Assembly: GCA_930633525.1 (NCBI GenBank)
Contig: CAKNFP010000002.1
Span: forward strand, 372,001 to 436,000
Source: Hyphomicrobiales bacterium
GTDB lineage: Bacteria > Pseudomonadota > Alphaproteobacteria > Rhizobiales > Beijerinckiaceae
DNA: 64,000 bases
Reading direction: 5' to 3'
Shown: positions 25,029-34,518 of the stretch, piece after piece
How the letters are laid out: each line of letters starts with the position of its first letter
How positions within the stretch are numbered: position 1 is the first letter of the stretch
The notes under the pieces: generated by a model
The model's database searches: none
Seen by the model: only the letters and a program-made list of their open reading frames with translations
What the model was told of the DNA's origin: nothing
Translations under genes and position numbers: made by a program

Positions 25029-27908
25029 CTACTCCGCTGCATCCAGCCGGTGCGTGATGCGGCGGCTCCGGGCCGCATGCTCGCTATAGCTTTGTTGCCA
25101 GTCGCTCGGCCCGTTCGAGGGCATGACCTCCACCGCCGTGACCTTGTACTCCGGGCAATTTGTTGCCCAGTCGGAATAGTCTGACGTGACCACGTTGGCT
25201 TGCGTCAACGGGTGGTGGAAGGTCGTATAGACAACGCCCGGCGCCACACGATCGGTGATCGTCGCACGCAGGGTCGTCTCGCCCGCCCGGCTCGCGAGCC
25301 GCACGAAATCACCCTCGCGAATGCCGCGGTTTTCGGCGTCATGCGGGTGGATCTCCAGCAGGTCCTCCTCATGCCAGACCACGTTCGCGGTGCGGCGCGT
25401 CTGCGCGCCGACGTTGTACTGGCTGAGGATGCGGCCGGTGGTGAGCAAAAGCGGGAAGCGCGGCCCGGTCTTCTCGTCCGTCGCCAGATATTCGGTGATC
25501 ATGAACAGGCCCTGGCCACGCACGAAGCCGGCCGCATGCATGACTGGGGTGCCCTCCGGCGCCTTGTCGTTGCAGGGCCATTGCACGGAGCCAAGCGCCT
25601 CGAGCTTTTCATAAGAGACGCCGGCGAAACTCGGCGTCGTCGCGGCGATCTCGTCCATGATCTCGCCGGGGTGCGTGTAAGCCCACGGCAGGCCCATCGC
25701 CTCGGCGAGGCGCTGGGTCACCTCCCAGTCGGCGTAGCCGTTCTTCGGCGTCATCACCTTGCGTACGCGCTGGATGCGTCGCTCCGCGTTGGTGAAGGTG
25801 CCGTCCTTCTCCAGGAAGGTCGAGCCCGGCAGGAAGACATGCGCGTAGTTGGCCGTCTCGTTCAGGAAGAGATCATGGACTACCACGCATTCCATGGCGC
25901 TCAGGCCCGCGGTGACATGATGCGTGTTGGGATCGGACTGGACGATGTCCTCGCCCTGGACGTAGAGGCCCTTGAACGAGCCGTCGAGCGCGGCATCGAA
26001 CATGTTGGGGATCCGGAGGCCCGGCTCGTTGTCGAGCTTCACGCCCCACAGATTTTCGAAGATGTCGCGCGTCGCATCGTCCGAGATATGGCGGTAGCCC
26101 GGCAGTTCGTGCGGGAAGGAGCCCATGTCGCAGGAGCCCTGCACGTTGTTCTGGCCGCGCAGCGGATTGACGCCGACGCCCTGTCGGCCGAGGTTGCCCG
26201 TCGCCATGGCGAGATTGGCAATGGCCATCACGGTGGTCGAGCCCTGACTATGCTCGGTGACCCCCAGACCGTAATAGATCGCGCCATTGCCACCGGTCGC
26301 GTAAAGCCGCGCGGCGCCACGGATGGAATCGGCCGGCACGCCCGAGATCGCTTCCACGGCCTCCGGGCTGTTACGCGTCTCGGCGACGAAGGACGCCCAA
26401 TGCTCGAAGGCGCTCCAGTCGCAGCGCTCCCGCACGAAGGCTTCATCGAAGAGGCCTTCAGTGACGATCACATGGGCCATCGCCGTCAGCACGGCGACAT
26501 TGGTGCCGGGCTTCAGCGGCAGGTGATGGGCAGCCTCGACATGCGGCGTGCGCACGAGATCGATGCGGCGAGGATCGACGACGATGAGCTTCGCCCCCTC
26601 TCGCAGCCGCTTCTTGAGCCGCGAGCCGAAAACCGGATGGCCATCGGTCGGATTGGCACCGATGACCATCACGACGTCGCTGTGCTCGACGGAATCGAAA
26701 TCCTGCGTGCCTGCCGACGTGCCGAAGGCCGTCTTCAGGCCGTAGCCGGTGGGCGAATGGCAGACCCGGGCGCAGGTGTCGACATTGTTGTTGCCGAAGC
26801 CGGCGCGCACCAGCTTCTGGACGAGATAGGTCTCCTCATTGGTGCAGCGGGAGGAGGTGATGCCGCCGACCGCGGCCTTGCCGTAGGCGGTCTGGATGCG
26901 GCGGAACTCGGTTGCCACATGCGCCAGCGCCTCGTCCCAGCTCACTTCGCGCCAGGGATCGGTGATCTTCTCACGGATCATCGGGTTGAGGATGCGATCA
27001 CGGTGGGTGGTGTAGCCCCAGGCGAAGCGGCCCTTGACGCAGGAATGGCCGCGATTGGCCTTGCCGTCCTTCCACGGCACCATGCGCACGACTTCCTCGC
27101 CGCGCATCTCGGCCTTGAAGGTGCAGCCGACGCCGCAATAGGCACAGGTTGTCACCACGGAATGCTCGGGCTGGCCGATGGCGATGACGGACTTCTCGGT
27201 CAAGGTCGCCGTGGGGCAAGCCTGCACGCAGGCGCCGCACGATACACATTCCGAGCCGAGGAAGCTTTCATGCATGCCGGGCGACACCCGGCTGTCGAAG
27301 CCGCGCCCCTCGATGGTCAAGGCGAAGGTGCCCTGCACTTCCTCGCAAGCGCGCACGCAACGCGAGCAGACGATGCATTTCGAGGGATCGTAGGTGAAAT
27401 AGGGGTTCGACTCATCCTTCGGCAGGAAGCGGTCGTTGACCGTGCCGGCGCGGTTCGCCACCACATGGTTCTCGCCATCATAGCCGTAGCGCACCTCGCG
27501 CAGGCCGACGGCCCCTGCCATGTCCTGTAATTCGCAATCGCCATTCGCCGCGCAGGTCAGGCAATCCAGTGGATGGTCGGAGATATAGAGCTCCATCACC
27601 CCCTTGCGGATCTGTGCCAACCGCTCGGTCTGGGTGCGCACGACCATGCCGGACGCCACTGGCGTGGTGCAGGAGGCCGGCGTTCCCCGCATCCCATCGA
27701 CCTCGACAAGGCACATCCGGCACGAGCCGAAGGCATCGACCATGTCGGTGGCACAGAGCTTCGGGATTTGCGTCCCCATCTCCATCGCCGCGCGCATGAT
27801 CGAAGTGCCGACCGGAACCTCGACGCTGCGTCCATCGATGGTGAGACTGACCGTGGCTTCCGAACGCGCGGCGGGTGTGCCGTAGTCGGTTTCGGGGACG
27901 AGGGTCAT
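25029..27908 (-). CDS. fdsA: NAD+-dependent formate dehydrogenase alpha subunit (molybdenum/bis-MGD)
   Basis: A 959-residue catalytic subunit. [2Fe-2S] ligands are Cys52, 63, 66 and 80. A NuoG-type His112/Cys116/119/125 cluster follows. Two [4Fe-4S] clusters use Cys178/181/184/188 and 221/224/227/231. A further one uses Cys255/258/262/290 at the start of the molybdopterin domain. The active-site loop VDTCARVCHSPTGYG carries the Mo-ligand Cys383 (Cys, not selenocysteine) and His384. The C-terminal MopB domain is complete. It oxidises formate to CO2 and passes electrons through FdsG/FdsB to NAD+. ATG 27908 is chosen at the family start MTLVPETDYG; the 178-bp gap to fdsB holds a repeat. Confidence 0.96.
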   Translation of the reverse strand: MTLVPETDYGTPAARSEATVSLTIDGRSVEVPVGTSIMRAAMEMGTQIPKLCATDMVDAFGSCRMCLVEVDGMRGTPASCTTPVASGMVVRTQTERLAQIRKGVMELYISDHPLDCLTCAANGDCELQDMAGAVGLREVRYGYDGENHVVANRAGTVNDRFLPKDESNPYFTYDPSKCIVCSRCVRACEEVQGTFALTIEGRGFDSRVSPGMHESFLGSECVSCGACVQACPTATLTEKSVIAIGQPEHSVVTTCAYCGVGCTFKAEMRGEEVVRMVPWKDGKANRGHSCVKGRFAWGYTTHRDRILNPMIREKITDPWREVSWDEALAHVATEFRRIQTAYGKAAVGGITSSRCTNEETYLVQKLVRAGFGNNNVDTCARVCHSPTGYGLKTAFGTSAGTQDFDSVEHSDVVMVIGANPTDGHPVFGSRLKKRLREGAKLIVVDPRRIDLVRTPHVEAAHHLPLKPGTNVAVLTAMAHVIVTEGLFDEAFVRERCDWSAFEHWASFVAETRNSPEAVEAISGVPADSIRGAARLYATGGNGAIYYGLGVTEHSQGSTTVMAIANLAMATGNLGRQGVGVNPLRGQNNVQGSCDMGSFPHELPGYRHISDDATRDIFENLWGVKLDNEPGLRIPNMFDAALDGSFKGLYVQGEDIVQSDPNTHHVTAGLSAMECVVVHDLFLNETANYAHVFLPGSTFLEKDGTFTNAERRIQRVRKVMTPKNGYADWEVTQRLAEAMGLPWAYTHPGEIMDEIAATTPSFAGVSYEKLEALGSVQWPCNDKAPEGTPVMHAAGFVRGQGLFMITEYLATDEKTGPRFPLLLTTGRILSQYNVGAQTRRTANVVWHEEDLLEIHPHDAENRGIREGDFVRLASRAGETTLRATITDRVAPGVVYTTFHHPLTQANVVTSDYSDWATNCPEYKVTAVEVMPSNGPSDWQQSYSEHAARSRRITHRLDAAE

Positions 27909-27946
27909 GGCAGGGGCCTCATGATATATCGGCGGTGGGTGGGAGC

Positions 27947-28060
27947 ACCCCCCTCTCTGTCTCTCCCCCGCAAGGGGGGAGAGCACGCTAACCGTATTGC
28001 GATACGCTCAATGCAGCGTTTCCCTCCCCCCTTTCGGGGGAGGGTTAGGGTGGGGGGTAA
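27947..28060. repeat. Palindromic intergenic repeat inside the fds operon
   Basis: CTCTCCCCC (27961-27969) pairs with GGGGGAGAG (27975-27983), and CCCTCCCCC (28022-28030) with GGGGGAGGG (28036-28044). GGGTGGGGGGT follows. This is a G/C-rich cousin of the 6291 and 15211 elements. It fills the gap between fdsB and fdsA and would fold into two stable hairpins in the operon mRNA. Confidence 0.82.
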
Positions 28061-28086
28061 CACCCGGCCGAAGTCCGCCATGCTGC

Positions 28087-29676
28087 TCATTCCGCCGCCT
28101 CCATCCTGCCATTGGGCGGCAGGACGCCAAAATCTTGCGGGAAATGGGTCAGCGCGCTCATCACGGGGTAGGGCGTGAAGCCTCCGAGCGCGCAGAGCGA
28201 GCCAAATTTCATGGTCTCGCAGAGATCGGCGAGGAGCGTCGCATTCGCCTCGACATTACGCCCGGCGATGATGCGGTCCACCACCTCGACGCCACGGGTT
28301 GAGCCGATGCGGCAGGGGGTGCACTTGCCGCAGCTCTCGATGGCGCAGAATTCCATCGCGAAGCGCGCCTGCCGCGCCATCTCCACGGTGTCGTCGAAGA
28401 CGACGATGCCGCCATGGCCGATGAGCCCGTCACGGGCGGCGAAAGCCTCGTAGTCGAACGGCGTGTCGAACAGGGCAGGGGGGAAATAGGCGCCGAGCGG
28501 GCCGCCGACTTGCGCGGCCTTGATGGGCCGACCCGTGGCCGTACCGCCGCCGATGTCCTCGACCAATTCGCCGAGGCTCACGCCGAAGCCGGTCTCGAAC
28601 AGTCCGCCGTACCGGATATTACCCGCGAGCTGCACCGCCATGGTCCCGCGCGAGCGGCCGAAGCCAATGGCTGCGTAGGCGGCCGCACCCTCGGCCAGGA
28701 CGAAGGGCACCGAGGCCAGCGTCAGCAGGTTGTTGATGACGGTCGGCGCGCCGAAGAGCCCCTTGATGGCGGGTAGTGGCGGCTTGGCCCGCACCTGCCC
28801 GCGCCGGCCCTCGATCGATTCAAGGAGCGCCGTTTCCTCGCCGCAGACATAGGCGCCGGCACCGATCCTGAGCTCGACGGTGAAGGCGCGCCCGGAGCCG
28901 AGAATGTCATCGCCGAGAAGGCCAGCACTCTCGGCGATGGCCAAGGCCTTCGCCATCACGTCATTGGCATGGGGATATTCCGAGCGGCTGTAGATATAGC
29001 CGTGGCTGGCACCCACCGCGAGCCCGGCGATGATCATGCCCTCGATGAGCACGAAGGGGTCGCCCTCCATCAGCATACGGTCGGCGAAGGTGCCGCTGTC
29101 GCCCTCGTCGGCATTGGTGACGACGAATTTGCGCGGCGCTTCCGTTGCGAGCACGGTCTTCCACTTGATGCCCGTGGGAAAGCCCGCGCCGCCGCGCCCG
29201 CGCAAGCCCGATTGCGTCACCTGGTCGACGATTGCTTCCGGCGTCAGCGCCAAGGCGGCCTCAAGCCCCTTGAGCCCGCCGGCCGCCTTGTAGTCGTCCA
29301 GAGACAAGGGATCGACCACGCCACAACGCGCGAAGGTGAAGCGCGTCTGCCGCTTCAGGAAGGGAATGTCCTCGGTCAGGCCGCGGTAGAGCGGATGAGC
29401 CGCAAGCGATGTGGGAGAGGGATTGGCCGGCGCGTCAACCAAACCCGCCACCAGGCCCGGCACGTCATCGGGAGCGACCGGTCCGAAAGCAATCCGACCT
29501 GTGGGCGTTTCCACCTCGACGAGCGGCTCCAGCCAATAGAGGCCGCGCGAGCCGTTGCGCACCAGGCTGATGGCGAGCCCTTGTTTGCCCGCCTCAGCGG
29601 TGATCGCCGCGGCGACCGCATCGGCGCCGACCGCCAGCGCGCCCGAATCGCCGGGAACGAAAATTCGCACCGTCAT
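28087..29676 (-). CDS. fdsB: NAD+-dependent formate dehydrogenase beta subunit (FMN, NAD-binding)
   Basis: A 529-residue subunit. Residues ~1-110 are a thioredoxin-like NuoE-type part without obvious cluster cysteines. The NuoF-like domain follows with GLRGRGGAGFPTGIKWK (NAD/FMN loop), TNADEGDSGTFADRMLMEGDPF (FMN binding), and GAYVCGEETALLESIEGRRGQVRAKPP. The [4Fe-4S] loop is ESCGKCTPCRIGSTRGVE. It takes electrons from the iron-sulfur chain and reduces NAD+. ATG 29676 overlaps the fdsG stop by ATGA; the frame upstream is only a shadow of fdsG. Confidence 0.95.
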   Translation of the reverse strand: MTVRIFVPGDSGALAVGADAVAAAITAEAGKQGLAISLVRNGSRGLYWLEPLVEVETPTGRIAFGPVAPDDVPGLVAGLVDAPANPSPTSLAAHPLYRGLTEDIPFLKRQTRFTFARCGVVDPLSLDDYKAAGGLKGLEAALALTPEAIVDQVTQSGLRGRGGAGFPTGIKWKTVLATEAPRKFVVTNADEGDSGTFADRMLMEGDPFVLIEGMIIAGLAVGASHGYIYSRSEYPHANDVMAKALAIAESAGLLGDDILGSGRAFTVELRIGAGAYVCGEETALLESIEGRRGQVRAKPPLPAIKGLFGAPTVINNLLTLASVPFVLAEGAAAYAAIGFGRSRGTMAVQLAGNIRYGGLFETGFGVSLGELVEDIGGGTATGRPIKAAQVGGPLGAYFPPALFDTPFDYEAFAARDGLIGHGGIVVFDDTVEMARQARFAMEFCAIESCGKCTPCRIGSTRGVEVVDRIIAGRNVEANATLLADLCETMKFGSLCALGGFTPYPVMSALTHFPQDFGVLPPNGRMEAAE

Positions 29677-30188
29677 GGCGCCACCTCGGCGATCAGAGCG
29701 CCGGCCTTTGCCTCGTCGAGGCGACCGACAACCCGCCCGTCGACCATGGCGGCGGGCGCAACGGCGCACAGGCCCAGGCAGTAGACCGGTTCAAGGGTCA
29801 CCCGACCATCTGCCGTCGTCTCTCCCATGCCGATGCCAAGGCCGGCCTCCACCACCGTTGCAATATGGTTTCCGCCCATGGACTGGCAGGCCTCCGCACG
29901 GCAAAGCTTGACGACATGTTGTCCGGCGGGCTCACTGCGAAAATCATGGTAGAAAGTCACCACGCCATGGATCTCGGCGCGTGACCGGTTGAGCTTTTCC
30001 GCCACGATCGGCACGGCCGCCTGGGGAACATATCCGAAGGCGGACTGCACCGCGTGAAGGATGGGAAGCGTGGCCCCCTCGACGGCCTCGAAACGGGCGA
30101 TGATCGTCAGCAGCTCATCGAGCTGCGCGCCACTCAAATCTCTCGGCTTGACCGCAAGGCGGCCTTCCCCGTGGCGCGGCTGAGACAT
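29673..30188 (-). CDS. fdsG: NAD+-dependent formate dehydrogenase gamma subunit ([2Fe-2S], NuoE-like)
   Basis: A 171-residue first gene of the fds operon. It shows the NuoE fold and cluster: ILHAVQSAFGYVPQAAVPIVAEKL, GVVTFYHDFR, the ligand pair LCRAEACQSMG and the second pair VYCLGLCAVAP. It relays electrons to the FMN subunit FdsB. Gene order fdsG-fdsB-fdsA-fdhD-fdsD matches Rhodobacter and Cupriavidus operons. The LysR regulator (fdsR) often found upstream is not here. Confidence 0.94.
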   Translation of the reverse strand: MSQPRHGEGRLAVKPRDLSGAQLDELLTIIARFEAVEGATLPILHAVQSAFGYVPQAAVPIVAEKLNRSRAEIHGVVTFYHDFRSEPAGQHVVKLCRAEACQSMGGNHIATVVEAGLGIGMGETTADGRVTLEPVYCLGLCAVAPAAMVDGRVVGRLDEAKAGALIAEVAP

Positions 30189-30495
30189 GATGAACCGTGA
30201 CCTCCCGTTTTTTGTCTGCGTCGAGTCTCTACTATCATTCTAAGGTAAGAGGGCAAGCCTGACCAATCCGCGAGGGGGACCGATGCGACGTGAAGCCGCT
30301 GATGGCGGGCCGATCGCGATATCGTGGTCCGGCTCAACACGTTATGGGCGTCGCGCAGCACATCTTTCAGCCTCGCAACCGGGAACTCGGCCGTTCACCT
30401 GTTGTTTTCGCTGACAGCCGCCTTTCCATCGGACAGAATTGCTGGTGCTGGGGGATGCGGTCCCGGGAAAACCGATAGCCTGTCGAGGAGCTACC
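30189..30495. other. 307-bp divergent intergenic region fdsG / malonyl-CoA decarboxylase
   Basis: No gene, repeat or clear operator seen. It must contain the promoter of the fds operon (minus) and of the decarboxylase gene (plus). The 30210-30250 stretch is the most AT-rich. Confidence 0.5.
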
Positions 30496-31854
30496 ATGCC
30501 GACGTCGTTCTTCAACGACCTGTTGCAAACGTTGACCAACCGTGGTCGCACGTTCCTCGGCCTTCCGCCCGATCCAGCACTGGCAGCCGACCCGAGCGCG
30601 CTGGCCGAGCAACTGCTCTCCGAGCGCGGCGAGGCATCCGGCGTCGCACTGGCCCAGGCCCTGCTCGATAGCTATGCCGCCGCGACGCCAGAAAAGCGTC
30701 TCGAATTTCTACGCGTGCTGGCGGAGCGTTTCGGCGCAGATCGCGCCAGGCTCGACCGAGCCCTTGAGGCCTTCCGCGCCACCCCCAATGACGACACGAT
30801 CCACGGGTTGCACAATGCGGCGGAGGCCCGGCGGCAGGAGCTCATCCGCCGGCTGAACCTTGCGCCCGGCGGCACGGCGGCGCTGGTCAGGATGCGAGAG
30901 GATATTCTGGAGCATGTGCGCGACGAGCCGGCCCTGCGCTCCGTCGACAGCGATTTCCGACATCTCTTCTCATCCTGGTTCAACCGCGGATTCCTGGTGC
31001 TGCGCCCGATCGAATGGAGCTCGCCGGCGCATATCCTCGAGAAAATCATCCGCTACGAGGCTGTTCATGCCATCAGCGACTGGGACGATCTGCGCGGACG
31101 CCTGGAACCGACGGACCGGCGCTGTTTCGCCTTCTTTCACCCCCAACTCGGCGACGAGCCGCTGATTTTCGTCGAGGTCGCGTTGACCCGTGAGATCCCC
31201 GGCGCGATTACCCCGCTCCTCGCCCCGAAGCGCGAGCCGATCCGCGCCGAAGATGCGACCACGGCGGTGTTCTACTCCATTTCAAACACCCAGAAGGGAC
31301 TTGCCGCTATTTCCTTCGGGCATTTCCTGATCAAGCAGGTGGTTCAGGATTTGAAGCGGGACCTTCCTAATCTCAAGACCTTCGTGACCCTCTCGCCGGT
31401 GCCTGGCTTTGCCGGCTGGCTCAACCATGAACGCGAGGCGGAGGTCTCCGACGTGCTGGACGAGGGGGACAAGGCTGTGCTCGCCGCCCTCGACGAGCCG
31501 GGCTGGCACGAGGACAAGGACAAGCTGGCAGCCCTGCGCAAGGTGATGCTGCAGGCCGCCGCCTATTATTTCCTGAAGGCCAAGAGCGCGCGCGGGACGC
31601 CGGTCGACCCCGTCGCACGCTTCCACCTCGGCAATGGCGCGCGCCTGGAAAAGCTCGACTTCCTCGGCGATTCCTCGCCCAAGGGGCTGAAGCAGTCCTA
31701 CGGGCTGATGGTGAACTACCTCTATGCCCTTGACGACATCGAAGCCAACCACGAAGCCTATGCGCGCGCCGGAGAGATCATCGCCGCGCCCGCCATTCGC
31801 AAGCTCCTCAAGGCAGACAAGCCACAACGAGCGCTGGCGACAGTGACGGACTGA
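30496..31854 (+). CDS. matA: Malonyl-CoA decarboxylase
   Basis: A 452-residue enzyme that converts malonyl-CoA to acetyl-CoA and CO2. The N-terminal helical domain contains RQELIRRLNLAPGGTAALVRMR. The GNAT-like catalytic domain includes CFAFFHPQLGDEPLIFVEVAL, AVFYSISNTQKGLAAISFGHFLIKQVV and FVTLSPVPGF, followed by the conserved RFHLGNGARLEKLDFLGDSS with its catalytic His. ATG 30496 has GAGGAG ~6 nt upstream. With matB 38 nt downstream it forms a malonate-to-acetyl-CoA module; no malonate carrier or MatR is present. Confidence 0.95.
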   Translation: MPTSFFNDLLQTLTNRGRTFLGLPPDPALAADPSALAEQLLSERGEASGVALAQALLDSYAAATPEKRLEFLRVLAERFGADRARLDRALEAFRATPNDDTIHGLHNAAEARRQELIRRLNLAPGGTAALVRMREDILEHVRDEPALRSVDSDFRHLFSSWFNRGFLVLRPIEWSSPAHILEKIIRYEAVHAISDWDDLRGRLEPTDRRCFAFFHPQLGDEPLIFVEVALTREIPGAITPLLAPKREPIRAEDATTAVFYSISNTQKGLAAISFGHFLIKQVVQDLKRDLPNLKTFVTLSPVPGFAGWLNHEREAEVSDVLDEGDKAVLAALDEPGWHEDKDKLAALRKVMLQAAAYYFLKAKSARGTPVDPVARFHLGNGARLEKLDFLGDSSPKGLKQSYGLMVNYLYALDDIEANHEAYARAGEIIAAPAIRKLLKADKPQRALATVTD

Positions 31855-31892
31855 AGCTATCAGAACAATAAAATGATCGGAGCCTACGCCCT

Positions 31893-33431
31893 ATGACCTC
31901 GCATCTGTTCTCCGGACTAATGGCCAAAGCGCCGGCATCCGACAAGCCCTTCATCGCAGTGAGCGGCGGACGGACGATCACCTATGGTGACCTGGCGAAG
32001 GAGAGCGCGCGGCTGGCCGCGACGCTGGCCGGCCTCGGAGTTCAGCCGGGCGATCGCGTGGCGGTGCAAGTGGAGAAGAGCGCCGAGGCCATCGTGCTCT
32101 ATCTCGCGACGGTGCGGGCCGGGGCCATCTTCCTGCCCCTCAATACCGCATACACACTTGCCGAACTCGACTATTTCCTCGGTGACGCCGAGCCGCGCCT
32201 CGTCGTGTGCGACCCGGCCAAATACGACGGGATCAAGGAGCTCGCCGGCCGGCACGGAATCGCGGCGGTGGAGACGCTGGACGGCGAGGGCAGGGGCAGT
32301 CTCATCGACAAGGCGACCGCCCTGCCGGAGGCCGAGGCCGCGGCCTTCGTCGACGTGCCCCGCGGCGCGGACGATCTCGCCGCCATCCTCTATACTTCGG
32401 GCACAACAGGGCGTTCCAAGGGCGCCATGCTCAGCCACGACAATCTCCTGTCGAACGCGCTGACGCTGGTCGACACCTGGCGTTTCACCGACAAGGACGT
32501 GCTGCTGCACGCGCTGCCGATCTTCCACACCCACGGCCTGTTCGTCGCCACCAACACCATCCTGGCGGCTGGCGCCTCCATGCTCTTCCTGCCCAAGTTC
32601 GATGCGGACAAGGTGATGGCGCTCTTGCCCCAGGCGACGAGCATGATGGGGGTGCCGACCTTCTACACCCGGCTTCTCCAGCATGAGGGGCTCACCCGCG
32701 ATGCGACCGCCCATATCAGGCTGTTCGTCTCGGGCTCCGCGCCGCTCTTGGCGGAGACGCACCGGGACTGGCGCGAACGCACCGGCCACGCCATTCTCGA
32801 GCGCTACGGCATGACTGAGACCAACATGAACACGTCGAACCCGTATGACGGCGACCGCATCGCCGGCACGGTGGGTTACCCCTTGCCCGGAGTGGCACTG
32901 CGGGTGGTCGACGCCGATACGCGCCGTGTGGTGGGGCCTGACGGCATCGGCGTTATCGAGGTGAGGGGACCCAATGTTTTCAAGGGCTACTGGCGTAATC
33001 CTGAGAAAACGAAGGAGGAATTCCGCGTTGACGGCTTCTTTATCACCGGCGACCTCGGCAAGGTCGACACCGCCGGCTATGTCCATATCGTTGGACGCGC
33101 CAAGGACCTGATCATCTCCGGCGGCTTCAACGTGTACCCGAAGGAGATCGAGGAGGCGATCGATGACCTGCCGGGCGTGGTGGAAAGCGCCGTCGTCGGC
33201 CTGCCGCATCCGGATTTCGGCGAGGGTGTGGTCGCCGTCGTTGTCGCCGATCCGAAGAGCCCGGCCGATCCTGCTGCTATCGGTTCGGCGCTCGCTGATC
33301 GCCTCGCCAAGTTCAAGCAGCCGAAACACATCTTCATCGTGAACGAATTGCCACGCAACACCATGGGCAAGGTCCAGAAGAACATCCTGCGCCAGCGCTT
33401 CGCGGATATCTTCCAGAAGCGGGGCGAATAG
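31893..33431 (+). CDS. matB: Malonyl-CoA synthetase (acyl-CoA synthetase, ANL family)
   Basis: A 512-residue adenylate-forming enzyme that activates malonate with ATP and CoA. The P-loop is ILYTSGTTGRSKGAMLSHDNL. The A5-type motif is ERYGMTETNMNTSNPYDGDRIAGTVG, which is typical of MatB in particular. The hinge and A8 motif are GFFITGDLGKVDTAGYVHIVGRAKDLIISGGFNVYPKEIE. The A10 lysine is in PRNTMGKVQKNILRQ. Linkage to malonyl-CoA decarboxylase supports malonate as substrate; methylmalonate could also be used. Confidence 0.94.
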   Translation: MTSHLFSGLMAKAPASDKPFIAVSGGRTITYGDLAKESARLAATLAGLGVQPGDRVAVQVEKSAEAIVLYLATVRAGAIFLPLNTAYTLAELDYFLGDAEPRLVVCDPAKYDGIKELAGRHGIAAVETLDGEGRGSLIDKATALPEAEAAAFVDVPRGADDLAAILYTSGTTGRSKGAMLSHDNLLSNALTLVDTWRFTDKDVLLHALPIFHTHGLFVATNTILAAGASMLFLPKFDADKVMALLPQATSMMGVPTFYTRLLQHEGLTRDATAHIRLFVSGSAPLLAETHRDWRERTGHAILERYGMTETNMNTSNPYDGDRIAGTVGYPLPGVALRVVDADTRRVVGPDGIGVIEVRGPNVFKGYWRNPEKTKEEFRVDGFFITGDLGKVDTAGYVHIVGRAKDLIISGGFNVYPKEIEEAIDDLPGVVESAVVGLPHPDFGEGVVAVVVADPKSPADPAAIGSALADRLAKFKQPKHIFIVNELPRNTMGKVQKNILRQRFADIFQKRGE

Positions 33432-33878
33432 GTCCAGCCAACCTCAGCGCGGCGTCTCAGGCCGGGAACGCAGCAGCGCGTCTCGGACGGCGCCTGTATG
33501 CGCCGAATAGAGATGGCCGTGACGTTGCGGCCATCCAGGCCGGGATGGCCCATTCGACCACTGGCACAGAAGTATCGGGCATCACGAAAACCTTGCATCG
33601 CGAGCGGCAAGGCGCGGCCACAACGCGCTGTAAATCCTCATCTTTAATGCGACGAACGTGTCCGAGATCCGGGTCAGACCCATGATCCGAAGGAGGCAGA
33701 ATAACACTTACGACGAGACGTTGATTTCGCATAAGCGTGATTATGGAATTTAAGACGAAAATTGAGGGCTTGGGCTGAGTGCGCAGCTCGCAGGGCCATT
33801 CAGGCCCGTGCCTGAACGAAGATAAACGTTTTTTCTGAGTATCTTAGACCGCGAACTTACATCAAACGAACGACGATG
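33432..33878. other. 447-bp intergenic region without recognisable feature
   Basis: The convergent ends of matB and ogt. No protein-like frame, clear hairpin terminator or RNA gene seen. Base composition drops after about 33700. Open frames here have no family similarity. Confidence 0.5.
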
Positions 33879-34442
33879 CTAAAAACCAAAGGCGGCCTGC
33901 GCGGGCGGAGGCGGCGTGAGATCATGCCCTTCGAGCGCCAGCATGCGGATCTTGGAAGCCGCGCCGCCCGGGGCGGAGAAACCGCCGACCTTTCCACCCG
34001 CCGCCAGCACCCGATGACAGGGAATGATCAGCGGCACCGGGTTCTTCGCCATGGCATGGCCAACATCCCGCGCGGTTTCAGGCCCCGCGCCAAGCGCCTT
34101 GGCGAGTGCGCCATAGGTTGTGGTCTCGCCCCAGCGCAGTGTGCGCGTGGCCGCATAGATCGCGATGAACAGCTGATCCTGCTCACCAAGGTCTAGGGTG
34201 ACATCTGAAAAATCGACTGATTGGCCTTCAAAGTATCGCCGCGCAGCCGCGATTACCGTGACCACGCGAGACGGAGGCTCACCCGGCAAGGCGTCGGCGG
34301 AGCGCCGTAGAAGACCACGCTCCGCCGCCTCTGCCGAGAGGCTCGGCAGGTGAAAGCGCGTGATGCCAGTGTCGTTCCATGCGATGCCGCAAAAGCCGCC
34401 AGCGGTCTCGAAGATACAATAGCGATGACGAGCCTGGCCCAT
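33879..34442 (-). CDS. ogt: Methylated-DNA--[protein]-cysteine S-methyltransferase
   Basis: A 187-residue suicide DNA-repair protein that takes O6-alkyl groups from guanine. The active site PLIIPCHRVLAAGGKVGGFSAPGG puts the acceptor Cys at 142. The helix-turn-helix TTTYGALAKALGAGPETARDVGHAMAKNP carries the arginine finger. ATG 34442 is used; a longer form (ATG 34541) lacks similarity. It is downstream of the epimerase on the same strand but spaced by 76 nt. Confidence 0.93.
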   Translation of the reverse strand: MGQARHRYCIFETAGGFCGIAWNDTGITRFHLPSLSAEAAERGLLRRSADALPGEPPSRVVTVIAAARRYFEGQSVDFSDVTLDLGEQDQLFIAIYAATRTLRWGETTTYGALAKALGAGPETARDVGHAMAKNPVPLIIPCHRVLAAGGKVGGFSAPGGAASKIRMLALEGHDLTPPPPAQAAFGF

Positions 34443-34518
34443 TGTCCCGTGCTCCTGCTCCGATCTCCTCAAGATTGGCGTTCGGCCTCCCCTCTTCAAG
34501 CCGACGGAAGCCGTGAGT

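Noticed and set aside
25200..27530. Very long open frame antisense to fdsA
   Set aside because: It is a mirror of a GC-rich gene; its translation is rich in Arg/His/Ala/Gly with no family pattern, while fdsA is certain.
33457..33732. 91-codon frame in the matB-ogt gap
   Set aside because: No family pattern, poor composition, no ribosome site.
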